From an uncultured Alistipes sp. (GTDB lineage Bacteria > Bacteroidota > Bacteroidia > Bacteroidales > Rikenellaceae): 30,006 bases of DNA. The position numbers and the translations under genes are program-made. Shown here in pieces: positions 1 to 6,663 of this stretch. Each line of letters begins with the position of its first letter. The first letter of the stretch is position 1. The stretch is from assembly GCA_900553175.1 (NCBI GenBank), contig USCH01000018.1, forward strand, positions 1 through 30,006, given 5' to 3'. A model generated the notes under the pieces. That model was not told where the DNA came from, did not search any database, and was given only the letters and a program-made list of their open reading frames with translations.

Positions 1-70
1 CTTCAAGATGACAGAAAAGCCCGATTTTTTTAATTTTTCATTTTTAATTCTCAATTTTTAATTAAAAATA
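1..70. promoter_or_regulatory. AT-rich leader upstream of mraY with a perfect palindrome
   Basis: This stretch is almost pure A/T, built from variants of TTTTTAATT, in a window that is otherwise GC-rich. It ends with the 16-nt perfect palindrome ATTTTTAATTAAAAAT at 54-69, one base before the mraY ATG at 71. I see no TAnnTTTG element here, so it is probably an unstructured ribosome-access leader or spacer inside a larger wall-gene operon whose upstream part lies outside the window. The role is inference. Confidence 0.5.
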
Positions 71-1315
71 ATGCTTTACCATCTTTTCCGTTACCTCGAC
101 CAGTATTACAACATCCCGGGCTCGGGCATGTTCCAGTACATATCGTTCCGCGCCGCGGCGGCCACGATTCTCTCGCTTCTGATCGTCATCATCTTCGGCC
201 GCCGGATCATCGACTTCCTGCGCCGCAAGCAGATCGGCGAGGAGATCCGCGACCTGGGTCTCGAAGGCCAGCTGCAAAAGAGGGGCACCCCGACGATGGG
301 CGGGGTGATCATCCTCATCGCCATTCTGGTGCCGACGCTCCTCTTCGCGCGGCTGGACAACGTCTATGTCCAGCTGATGATCGTGTCGACCCTGTGGCTC
401 GGCTTCATCGGCGGTCTGGACGACTACATCAAGGTCTTCCGCCACCGCAAGGAGGGTCTCAAGGGCCGTTTCAAGATCGTGGGACAGGTGGGGCTGGGCA
501 TCATCGTCGGCACGACCATGTGGCTCTCGCCCGACATCGTCGTGCGCGAGAAGGTCACGCAGCCCGTGGAGACGGTCTACGTCAACACCGACGGCTCGGT
601 GGAGCAACGTCTCCAGCAGCGGCTGCTGCTCAGCTCCGAGAGCTCCAAAACCACCAAGACGACCATCCCCTTCGTCAAGAACAACGCCTTCGACTACGGC
701 TGGCTGACCGGCGAGCGGGAGATGGCCACGTGGCTGCTCTACGTTCTGGTGGCCATTCTGGTCGTCACGGCCGTGTCGAACGGCGCCAACCTCACCGACG
801 GTCTCGACGGTCTGGCCACGGGCGTCTCGGTGCCCATCGTCGTGGTGCTGGCCGTGCTGGCCTACCTCTCGGGCCACATCGTCTATGCCGACTACCTCAA
901 CATCATGTATATCCCCGACTCGGGCGAACTGGTGGTCTTCGCAGCGGCCATGACCGGTGCGCTGGTGGGCTTCCTGTGGTACAATTCGTTCCCGGCGCAG
1001 ATCTTCATGGGCGACACGGGCTCGCTCTCGATCGGCGGCATCATCGCCGTCTTTGCTCTCTGTATCCGCAAGGAGCTGCTGCTGCCGCTGCTGTGCGGCG
1101 TCTTCCTCGTGGAGAGCTGTTCGGTGATGCTGCAGGTCGGCTGGTTCAAATACACCAGACGCCGCTACGGCGAGGGGCGCCGCATCCTGCTGATGTCGCC
1201 CGTGCACCACCACTACCAGAAAAAGGGACAGTTCGAGACCAAGATCGTCCTCCGCTTCTGGATCATCTCGCTGCTGCTGGCGGCCGTCACGCTGGTCACG
1301 CTGAAAATCCGGTGA
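71..1315 (+). CDS. mraY: Phospho-N-acetylmuramoyl-pentapeptide-transferase MraY
   Basis: Integral inner-membrane enzyme that transfers phospho-MurNAc-pentapeptide from its UDP carrier to undecaprenyl phosphate, making lipid I. The 414-aa product has about ten hydrophobic segments and the family motifs in order: GTPTMGG (72-78), the Asp pair in GGLDDYIK (114-121), NLTDGLDG (240-247), MGDTGS (313-318) and the His cluster PVHHHYQKKG (377-386). Residues about 155-215 form a polar insertion between membrane segments, as in the longer Bacteroidetes forms (about 420 aa, against 360 aa in E. coli). The ATG at 71 directly follows an AT-rich leader. murD follows after a 126-nt spacer on the same strand, as in dcw clusters. 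Recognition is secure. Confidence 0.97.
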   Translation: MLYHLFRYLDQYYNIPGSGMFQYISFRAAAATILSLLIVIIFGRRIIDFLRRKQIGEEIRDLGLEGQLQKRGTPTMGGVIILIAILVPTLLFARLDNVYVQLMIVSTLWLGFIGGLDDYIKVFRHRKEGLKGRFKIVGQVGLGIIVGTTMWLSPDIVVREKVTQPVETVYVNTDGSVEQRLQQRLLLSSESSKTTKTTIPFVKNNAFDYGWLTGEREMATWLLYVLVAILVVTAVSNGANLTDGLDGLATGVSVPIVVVLAVLAYLSGHIVYADYLNIMYIPDSGELVVFAAAMTGALVGFLWYNSFPAQIFMGDTGSLSIGGIIAVFALCIRKELLLPLLCGVFLVESCSVMLQVGWFKYTRRRYGEGRRILLMSPVHHHYQKKGQFETKIVLRFWIISLLLAAVTLVTLKIR

Positions 1316-1316
1316 T

Positions 1317-1368
1317 CGTGCCGGAGTTTTCGGCACGCGAGCCGTAGCCCCGCCCTGCGGAGGCTCGC
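1317..1368 (+). other. Two adjacent hairpins in the mraY-murD spacer
   Basis: Right after the mraY stop there is a 7-bp stem, CGTGCCG (1317-1323) with CGGCACG (1331-1337), loop GAGTTTT. It is followed by GCGAGCC (1337-1343) pairing with GGCTCGC (1362-1368), with a nested CCGC/GCGG stem (1350-1353 with 1357-1360). Neither ends in a T-tract, so full termination is unlikely. They may attenuate or stabilise the mraY-murD transcript. The structures are read from the sequence; the function is inference. Confidence 0.5.
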
Positions 1369-1441
1369 CAAAAACACGCTCGCTCCGCTGGCTTCGGCCC
1401 GCGCGTCGAACAGGAAAGAATCCATTGAAAAACAAGATACC

Positions 1442-2797
1442 ATGAAAACCGGAAATATCGTCGTACTGGGCGGCGGCATCAGCGGCTACGGTTCCGCGAT
1501 CCTCGCCAAAAAACAAGGCTTCGGGGTTTTCCTCTCCGACAGCGGCCGCATCGCCGACCGCTTCCGACAGCGGCTCGACGAGTGGCAGGTGCCCTACGAG
1601 GAGGGCGGCCACAGCGAGGAGCGCATCCTCGCCGCTACGGAGGTGGTCAAGTCGCCCGGCATCCCCGATTCGGCGCCCATCGTGCGGAAAATCCGCGAAG
1701 CGGGCATCCCCGTCGTCTCCGAAATCGAGTTCGCCGGCCGCTATATGGGCAGGGCCCGCTGCATCTGCATCACCGGGTCGAACGGCAAGACGACCACCAC
1801 GTCGCTCATCTACAGGATCATGCGCGACGCGGGTCTGAACGTCGCCCTGGGCGGCAACATCGGCGAGAGCTTCGCCTACTCGGTGGCGACGGGCAGCTAC
1901 GACTGGTATGTGCTGGAGCTCAGTTCGTTCCAGTTGGACGGCATGTACAAGTTCCGCGCCCATATCGGCGTGCTGATGAACATCACGCCCGACCACCTCG
2001 ACCGCTACGACCACTGTTTCCAGAACTACGTCGATTCGAAGATGCGCATCACGCAGAACCAGACCTCGCGCGACTTCTTCGTCTATTCGGGCGACGACGA
2101 GACCATCTGGCAGCAGCTGCCCAAGCACGACCTGCGCGCGCGGCAACTCCCCTTCGCGGCGCGCAACGCCGTGGTGAGCGGTGCGGGCGACGCTTTCTTG
2201 TGCGACGGCAGGTTCACCGCCACGGCCGGCAAGGCGTCGGTCGAGATCGACATGAAGAAGATGCGGATCCAGGGGCTGCACAACGCTTACAACGCCATGG
2301 CGGCGGCCCTTGCGACGCTGGCTGCGGGCGTCGCCCCGGCGAAGATCCGCCGCTCGCTCTACGGCTTCGCGCCGGTCGAGCACCGTCTCGAACCCGTGGC
2401 CGAACGCGGCGGCGTGCTGTGGATCAACGACTCGAAGGCCACCAACGTCGACTCGGTGTGGTACGCCCTCGAAAGCATGACGCGCCCCGTGGTATGGATC
2501 GCCGGCGGCACCGACAAGGGCAACGACTACGGTCCCCTGAAGGAGTTCGCGCGGCAAAAGGTGCATACGCTCGTCTGCATGGGCCTCGACAACGCCAAGC
2601 TCCTCGGCGAGTTCGCGGGCGTCGTTCCCGAGGTGGTCTCGACCGATTCGCTCGACGCGGCCATGACCGCCGCCAAAGTCGCGGCCCGGCCCGGCGATGC
2701 GGTGCTGCTCTCGCCCGCCTGCGCCTCGTTCGACCTCTTCCGCAACTACGAAAACCGCGGCGAGCTGTTCAAGGAGTGGGTGCTCGGAAACGCGTGA
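1442..2797 (+). CDS. murD: UDP-N-acetylmuramoyl-L-alanine--D-glutamate ligase MurD
   Basis: Cytoplasmic ATP-dependent ligase that adds D-glutamate to UDP-MurNAc-L-Ala, the second peptide step of wall precursor synthesis. The 451-aa protein has the N-terminal UDP-binding fold starting VVLGGGISGYG (7-17), the Mur-ligase P-loop GSNGKTTTT (112-120), then GGNIGESF, ELSSFQLD and NITPDHLDRY in the central domain, and the C-terminal domain entry HRLEPV with WINDSKATN. Length matches the family (about 440-450 aa). The start is the ATG that places the glycine-rich loop near residue 10. It follows mraY and is closed by a strong hairpin terminator; no ftsW or murG follows. Confidence 0.97.
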   Translation: MKTGNIVVLGGGISGYGSAILAKKQGFGVFLSDSGRIADRFRQRLDEWQVPYEEGGHSEERILAATEVVKSPGIPDSAPIVRKIREAGIPVVSEIEFAGRYMGRARCICITGSNGKTTTTSLIYRIMRDAGLNVALGGNIGESFAYSVATGSYDWYVLELSSFQLDGMYKFRAHIGVLMNITPDHLDRYDHCFQNYVDSKMRITQNQTSRDFFVYSGDDETIWQQLPKHDLRARQLPFAARNAVVSGAGDAFLCDGRFTATAGKASVEIDMKKMRIQGLHNAYNAMAAALATLAAGVAPAKIRRSLYGFAPVEHRLEPVAERGGVLWINDSKATNVDSVWYALESMTRPVVWIAGGTDKGNDYGPLKEFARQKVHTLVCMGLDNAKLLGEFAGVVPEVVSTDSLDAAMTAAKVAARPGDAVLLSPACASFDLFRNYENRGELFKEWVLGNA

Positions 2798-2831
2798 TCC
2801 GGACCGGAGAACGGGTTCTTCGCACGGATAG

Positions 2832-2877
2832 AACGACTCCGGGAGTTTTCGGAAAGAAAACTCCCGGAGTCGTTTTT
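2832..2877 (+). terminator. Rho-independent terminator between murD and murA
   Basis: A perfect 19-bp stem, AACGACTCCGGGAGTTTTC (2832-2850) with its complement at 2856-2874 and a 5-nt loop GGAAA, runs into five Ts (2873-2877). It sits 34 nt after the murD stop and 13 nt before the 3' end of the convergent murA. The T-run favours murD, but the stem could stop both transcripts. Confidence 0.93.
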
Positions 2878-2887
2878 CGGAGGCGGT

Positions 2888-4198
2888 CTATTCGTCGATT
2901 CGGGTGATGCGGGCTCCCAGGGCGTTGAGGCGCCGGTCGATCTCCTTGTAGCCGCGGTCGATCTGGTCGATGTTCTGGATCGTCGAGACGCCTTCGGCCG
3001 ACAGGGCGGCGATCAGCAACGCCACGCCCGCGCGGATGTCGGGCGAAGTCATGCGCGTGGCCCGCAGCCGCAGGTTGTGGTCGTGGCCGATCACCGTGGC
3101 GCGGTGGGGATCGCACAGAATGATCTGCGCACCCATGTCGATGAGCTTGTCGACGAAGAAGAGGCGGCTTTCGAACATCTTCTGGTGGATCAGCACGGCA
3201 CCCCGGGCCTGCGTGGCCACCACCAGGAAGATCGACAGCAGGTCGGGCGTCAGCCCCGGCCACGGAGCGTCGGCGATGGTCATGATCGAACCGTCGAGGA
3301 AGGTGTCGATGGCGTAATGGTCCTGCTGCGGGATGTAGATGTCGTCGCCCCGCTGTTCGAAGCGGATGCCCAGACGGGCGAACTGCGTGGGGATGATTCC
3401 CAGATTTTCGAACGAAACATCCTTGATGGTCAGCTCCGAACGGGTCATTGCCGCCATGCCGATGAAGCTGCCCACTTCGATCATGTCGGGCAGCAGCGTG
3501 TGCTCGGTGCCGCCCAGCGCCTCGACGCCCTCGATGGTGAGCAGGTTCGAGGCGATGCCCGAAATGCGGGCGCCCATGCGGTTGAGCATGCGGCACAGCT
3601 GCTGGATGTAGGGCTCGCAGGCGGCGTTGTAGATCGTCGTCGTGCCCTCGGCCAGCACGGCGGCCATGATGATGTTGGCCGTGCCGGTCACCGAGGCTTC
3701 GTCCAGCAGCATGCGGGTGCCCTTGAGCTCTCTGCCCTCGACGGTGAAGAATTCGTCGGCGATGCCGAAATCGAACTTCGCGCCCAGTTTCTGGAAGCCC
3801 AGAAAATGGGTGTCGAGCCTGCGGCGGCCGATCTTGTCGCCGCCCGGCTTGGGGATGTAGCCCACGCCGAAGCGTGCGAGCATGGGGCCGATGAGCATCA
3901 CCGAGCCGCGCAGCCGCATGCAGCGCTGGCGGTAGTCGTCGCTCCGGAGGTAGTCGAAGTCGATCTCCCGGGCGCGGAACGAGTAGCTCTCTTCGCCCAG
4001 ACTCTCCACCTCGACGCCCATGCGGCGCAGCAGTTCGATGAGCTGCATGACGTCCAGGATGCGGGGGATGTTGCGCACCGTGACCCGTTCGGGGGTGAGC
4101 AGGGTGGCGCAGATGATTTGCAGGGCTTCGTTCTTGGCCCCCTGCGGGGTGATGCTTCCGTTCAGGCGGTGACCGCCTTCGACTTTGAATTGTGCCAT
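2888..4198 (-). CDS. murA: UDP-N-acetylglucosamine 1-carboxyvinyltransferase MurA (Asp-type)
   Basis: Cytoplasmic enolpyruvyl transferase that performs the first committed step of peptidoglycan synthesis, moving enolpyruvate from PEP to UDP-GlcNAc. The 436-aa protein has two inside-out alpha/beta domains; visible motifs are QGAKNEAL (19-26, catalytic Lys22), the active-site loop PGGDKIGRRRLDTH (118-131) and ADAPWPGLTPDL in the second half. The loop residue that is Cys115 in E. coli is Asp121 here. That change is known in several lineages to keep activity while abolishing the cysteine that fosfomycin alkylates. The gene faces murD and has a TAnnTTTG promoter about 79 nt upstream. Confidence 0.96.
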   Translation of the reverse strand: MAQFKVEGGHRLNGSITPQGAKNEALQIICATLLTPERVTVRNIPRILDVMQLIELLRRMGVEVESLGEESYSFRAREIDFDYLRSDDYRQRCMRLRGSVMLIGPMLARFGVGYIPKPGGDKIGRRRLDTHFLGFQKLGAKFDFGIADEFFTVEGRELKGTRMLLDEASVTGTANIIMAAVLAEGTTTIYNAACEPYIQQLCRMLNRMGARISGIASNLLTIEGVEALGGTEHTLLPDMIEVGSFIGMAAMTRSELTIKDVSFENLGIIPTQFARLGIRFEQRGDDIYIPQQDHYAIDTFLDGSIMTIADAPWPGLTPDLLSIFLVVATQARGAVLIHQKMFESRLFFVDKLIDMGAQIILCDPHRATVIGHDHNLRLRATRMTSPDIRAGVALLIAALSAEGVSTIQNIDQIDRGYKEIDRRLNALGARITRIDE

Positions 4199-4232
4199 GG
4201 TGCCGGGTGTATTTGGGGGAAGCCGGCGGCGG

Positions 4233-4249
4233 CTCCCCGGGCCGGGGAG
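4233..4249 (-). promoter_or_regulatory. GC-rich hairpin in the murA 5' leader
   Basis: CTCCCC (4233-4238) pairs with GGGGAG (4244-4249) around GGGCC. It lies inside the unusually long murA leader (about 70 nt; most leaders in this window are 15-35 nt), 35 nt upstream of the start codon. It could modulate murA translation or RNA stability. The structure is visible; the role is inference. Confidence 0.35.
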
Positions 4250-4276
4250 GGCCCGTGTGCCGGATCTCCCTTTTCA

Positions 4277-4284
4277 CAAAGATA
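4277..4284 (-). promoter_or_regulatory. murA promoter, -7 element
   Basis: Read on the minus strand this is TATCTTTG, an exact match to the Bacteroidetes primary sigma -7 consensus TAnnTTTG. It would start transcription near 4271, giving a murA leader of about 70 nt. Confidence 0.7.
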
Positions 4285-4410
4285 CGATTAAGCCGGACGC
4301 AAAAAAAGGATTTGTCCGATTTTTTGCCGGGCGGAGTATCCGAAGCGAAGCTAAAGATACGAAGAATCGGGCTTTTTCGGCCGGCGTCCGAAATATTTTG
4401 GTGAAAAATT

Positions 4411-4440
4411 TTTGCAGTTCGCTTTTTTGTCGTACATTTG
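4411..4440 (+). promoter_or_regulatory. rpmH promoter (-33 and -7 elements)
   Basis: TTTG at 4411-4414 and TACATTTG at 4433-4440 are separated by 18 nt, the closest match in the window to the full Bacteroidetes promoter TTTG-N19-TAnnTTTG. The surrounding DNA is AT-rich. The transcript would begin around 4446, leaving a leader of about 35 nt before the rpmH start. A strong promoter fits a ribosomal protein gene. Confidence 0.85.
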
Positions 4441-4481
4441 CAATCCGTAAAAAAGTCAGAAACAATAAAAAGGATATAGCT

Positions 4482-4649
4482 ATGGCAATGAAGAGAACTT
4501 ATCAGCCCTCGCGCCGCAAGAGGATCAACAAGCACGGTTTCCGTGCTCGTATGGCTACGGCCAACGGCCGCAAGGTGCTGGCAGCCCGTCGTGCAAAGGG
4601 CCGCAAGAAGCTGACCGTATCGGACGAATCGACGTTCAAGTACGCTTAG
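4482..4649 (+). CDS. rpmH: 50S ribosomal protein L34
   Basis: Small basic protein of the large ribosomal subunit, near the peptide exit tunnel. The 55-aa product begins MAMKRTYQPSRRKR and contains the L34 signature KRTYQPS...KRINKHGFRARM followed by GRKVLAARRAKGRKKL, with a short Bacteroidetes-type C-terminal tail. The frame stays open upstream to 4185, but the conserved N-terminus begins at 4482, just after the AT-rich sequence AATAAAAAGGATATAGCT, and the promoter at 4411-4440 supports that start. It is monocistronic here: no dnaA or rnpA is adjacent, unlike the classical origin-region arrangement. The gene ends in a perfect hairpin. Confidence 0.97.
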   Translation: MAMKRTYQPSRRKRINKHGFRARMATANGRKVLAARRAKGRKKLTVSDESTFKYA

Positions 4650-4670
4650 TCTTTCCGCCGAGGAAGAGCG

Positions 4671-4699
4671 AAGGGGCCGGTTTTCGAAACCGGCCCCTT
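4671..4699 (+). terminator. Hairpin terminator after rpmH
   Basis: Perfect 13-bp stem AAGGGGCCGGTTT (4671-4683) with AAACCGGCCCCTT (4687-4699) and a 3-nt loop. It begins 22 nt after the rpmH stop. Only a weak T-rich tail follows (TTATTCG), but an A/T-ended GC stem of this kind fits bidirectional termination, also serving the minus-strand gene ending at 4767. Confidence 0.8.
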
Positions 4700-4766
4700 A
4701 TTCGTGTGCCTGCGGGTGTCTTTTCCGGTGTCTCTGCGCCGGACCCCCCCCCGGCCGCTTCCTCCG

Positions 4767-5027
4767 TCAGCGGAGGGAGTCGGCCCGAAGGAGTGCCTCC
4801 CCGGTCTCCGCTGCCGCTTCGGCGGGTCTCTCCTCCCGCTCTTCGGCGGCGGGACGCTCCGCGGCGGGCGCTTCGGGCTGCGGTCCGGTCGAAGGAGATG
4901 CCTGGACGGCCGGGGCTGCCGGCCGCTCGCCGATCATCGACCGGTAACGGTCGCGGTGGAGCACCGTTGCGGCGAGCAGCAGCAGGATGGCTGCGAACAG
5001 GAGGCAGGCTGCGATTCGCTTAATCAT
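4767..5027 (-). CDS. Small single-pass membrane protein with Pro/Ala/Glu-rich tail
   Basis: An 86-aa product of unknown function. Residues 4-23 form one hydrophobic segment after MIKR. Residues about 34-80 are a low-complexity tail rich in Pro, Ala and Glu (PAAPAVQ..., PEAPAAERPAAEEREERPAEAAAE), likely extended and exposed. The start overlaps the end of the upstream S41 protease gene by 8 nt, so the two are probably translationally coupled and the protein may be an accessory of that protease or a tether. The stop codon sits in the loop of a short hairpin (4761-4776), and a run of nine C lies just beyond (4744-4752). I do not recognise a family. Moderate confidence that it is expressed. Confidence 0.6.
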   Translation of the reverse strand: MIKRIAACLLFAAILLLLAATVLHRDRYRSMIGERPAAPAVQASPSTGPQPEAPAAERPAAEEREERPAEAAAETGEALLRADSLR

Positions 5028-6663
5028 CGTTTTTCCGGTTTAACCACTCCAGAGCCTCGTTCACCACGTTGTCGACGGGTTGGATGTTGATGTAGAATCC
5101 GTTCTCCTCGAGCGGCGTGTTACGGGCGATGTAGGCCCGCAGCTGCGCTTCGATCAGGCGTTTCGAGCGGGCGATGTCGCGGGGCCTCGGCGCCACGCCC
5201 TGCCGGGCGGCATAGCGCACGAAGTCGTCGACCAGCGTGCGGTCGGCATCGAGCAGCGCCTGCAGTTCGTCGAGGGTGCGCACCGCGTCGAGCGCTTCCC
5301 GGTGACGGTCGGTGTATTCGATCGTGTAGCGGTAGAGGATGTTGCGTCCGGCCACCTCGACGAAATATTTCGTCACGTCGGTCGTGTCGGCCGGGACGAA
5401 GCGGTCGGGCATGATTCCGCCGCCGCCGTAGACCGTTTTGCCGCCGGGCGTGGTGAACCGCAGCGAATCGGCGAATCGGATGCTGTCGGCCGAGAAGAAT
5501 TCATTGTTGCGTAAGCGGTTCCAGAGCTCCTCCTCGTAGCTTTCGTCGTCGCCGATGGTGTAGGGCTTCTGGATCGAGCGCCCCGTGGGGGTGAAGTAGC
5601 GCGCCGTGGTGAGCCGCAGGGCCGATCCGTCGGCGTAGGCGATCTGACGCTGCACGAGCCCCTTGCCGAACGAGCGGCGCCCGATGATCGTGCCCCGGTC
5701 GTTGTCTTGCAGCGCTCCGGCCAGAATCTCGCTCGATGAGGCGCTCCCCTCGTCGATCAGAACCGCCACCTCCAGGTCCTGGGCCGTGCCCTTCCCGTCG
5801 GCGTATTCGCGCTGCTGCCGGCGCTGCCGGTCTTCGGTGTAGACGATGAGCTGGCCTTCGTGGAGGAATTCGTTGGCGATGAGGATCGCCTGGTCAAGGT
5901 ATCCGCCCGAGTTGCCCCTCAGGTCGAAGATCAGGCGGTCGACCCCTTCGGCGCGCAGGGCGGCCAATGCACGCAGCAGCTCGGTGTGCGAGGTGCGGGA
6001 GAACTGGCCCAGTTTGATGTATCCGGTGGTTCCCGACATGCGGAACGCCGCCTCGATGCTCTTGATCGGAATCACGTCGCGCACCACCTCGACGTGCACG
6101 CGGTCGGCGATGCCCCGGCGCAGAAGCCCCAGCCTGACGGTCGTGCCGCGCGGCCCCCGGAGCCGCCGCACGATGGCGTTCTGCGGGATTTTCCGCCCGG
6201 CCACCAGCGAATCGTCGATCTCCATGATCCGGTCGCCCGCTCTGACGCCCGCCTTGTCGCTCGGTCCGCGGGGAATGACGTTGAGGACGATCACCGTGTC
6301 GGTGGCCATGTTGAAGACCACGCCGATGCCGTCGAACTCGCCTTCGAGCGGTTCGTTCAGCTCGGCCATTTCGCGCGCCGGGATGTAGACCGAATGGGGG
6401 TCGAGCTCCTTGACCAGGAGGGGCATCAGATGCTCCGCGAGCGAGTCCGTCGAGACCGAATCGACGTATTCCCGTTCGATGTGCATCAGGGTCTCGGTGA
6501 GCTTGTTGTTCGGCTGGGCCGACTGCCGCAGGAGCAGTCCGCGCAGCTGTGCGGCCGTGCTGTTGCGTTCGAGGTAGGTGCCTGCGCAGAGGCCTGCGAT
6601 CACGCCCGCGGCGAGCAGCAGCGGAAACAGCACCGTCCGGCGGGAGTTGCGGTACGAAGTCAT
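5020..6663 (-). CDS. C-terminal processing peptidase, S41 family (CtpA/Prc-like)
   Basis: Envelope serine protease with a PDZ domain that recognises C-termini of substrate proteins. The 547-aa protein starts with an uncleaved anchor or signal segment (residues 11-30). It then has a PDZ region around 108-190 (GIGVVFN..., VLNVIPRGPSDKAGVRAGDRI) and the S41 catalytic domain with FDLRGNSGGYLDQA (246-259). The likely nucleophile is Ser311 in GSASSSE (306-312) with Lys334 in SFGKGLVQ (331-338). About 140 residues follow as a C-terminal helical region. The start ATG overlaps the DUF3078 stop by 4 nt (ATGA), and the 86-aa gene overlaps its end by 8 nt, so it is the middle gene of an operon. The exact substrate is unknown. 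Confidence 0.93.
   Translation of the reverse strand: MTSYRNSRRTVLFPLLLAAGVIAGLCAGTYLERNSTAAQLRGLLLRQSAQPNNKLTETLMHIEREYVDSVSTDSLAEHLMPLLVKELDPHSVYIPAREMAELNEPLEGEFDGIGVVFNMATDTVIVLNVIPRGPSDKAGVRAGDRIMEIDDSLVAGRKIPQNAIVRRLRGPRGTTVRLGLLRRGIADRVHVEVVRDVIPIKSIEAAFRMSGTTGYIKLGQFSRTSHTELLRALAALRAEGVDRLIFDLRGNSGGYLDQAILIANEFLHEGQLIVYTEDRQRRQQREYADGKGTAQDLEVAVLIDEGSASSSEILAGALQDNDRGTIIGRRSFGKGLVQRQIAYADGSALRLTTARYFTPTGRSIQKPYTIGDDESYEEELWNRLRNNEFFSADSIRFADSLRFTTPGGKTVYGGGGIMPDRFVPADTTDVTKYFVEVAGRNILYRYTIEYTDRHREALDAVRTLDELQALLDADRTLVDDFVRYAARQGVAPRPRDIARSKRLIEAQLRAYIARNTPLEENGFYINIQPVDNVVNEALEWLNRKNDD

Noticed and set aside
4185..4481. N-terminal extension of rpmH by about 99 residues
   Set aside because: The open frame crosses the murA leader and the strong rpmH promoter; L34 proteins are about 50 aa and the conserved N-terminus begins at 4482.
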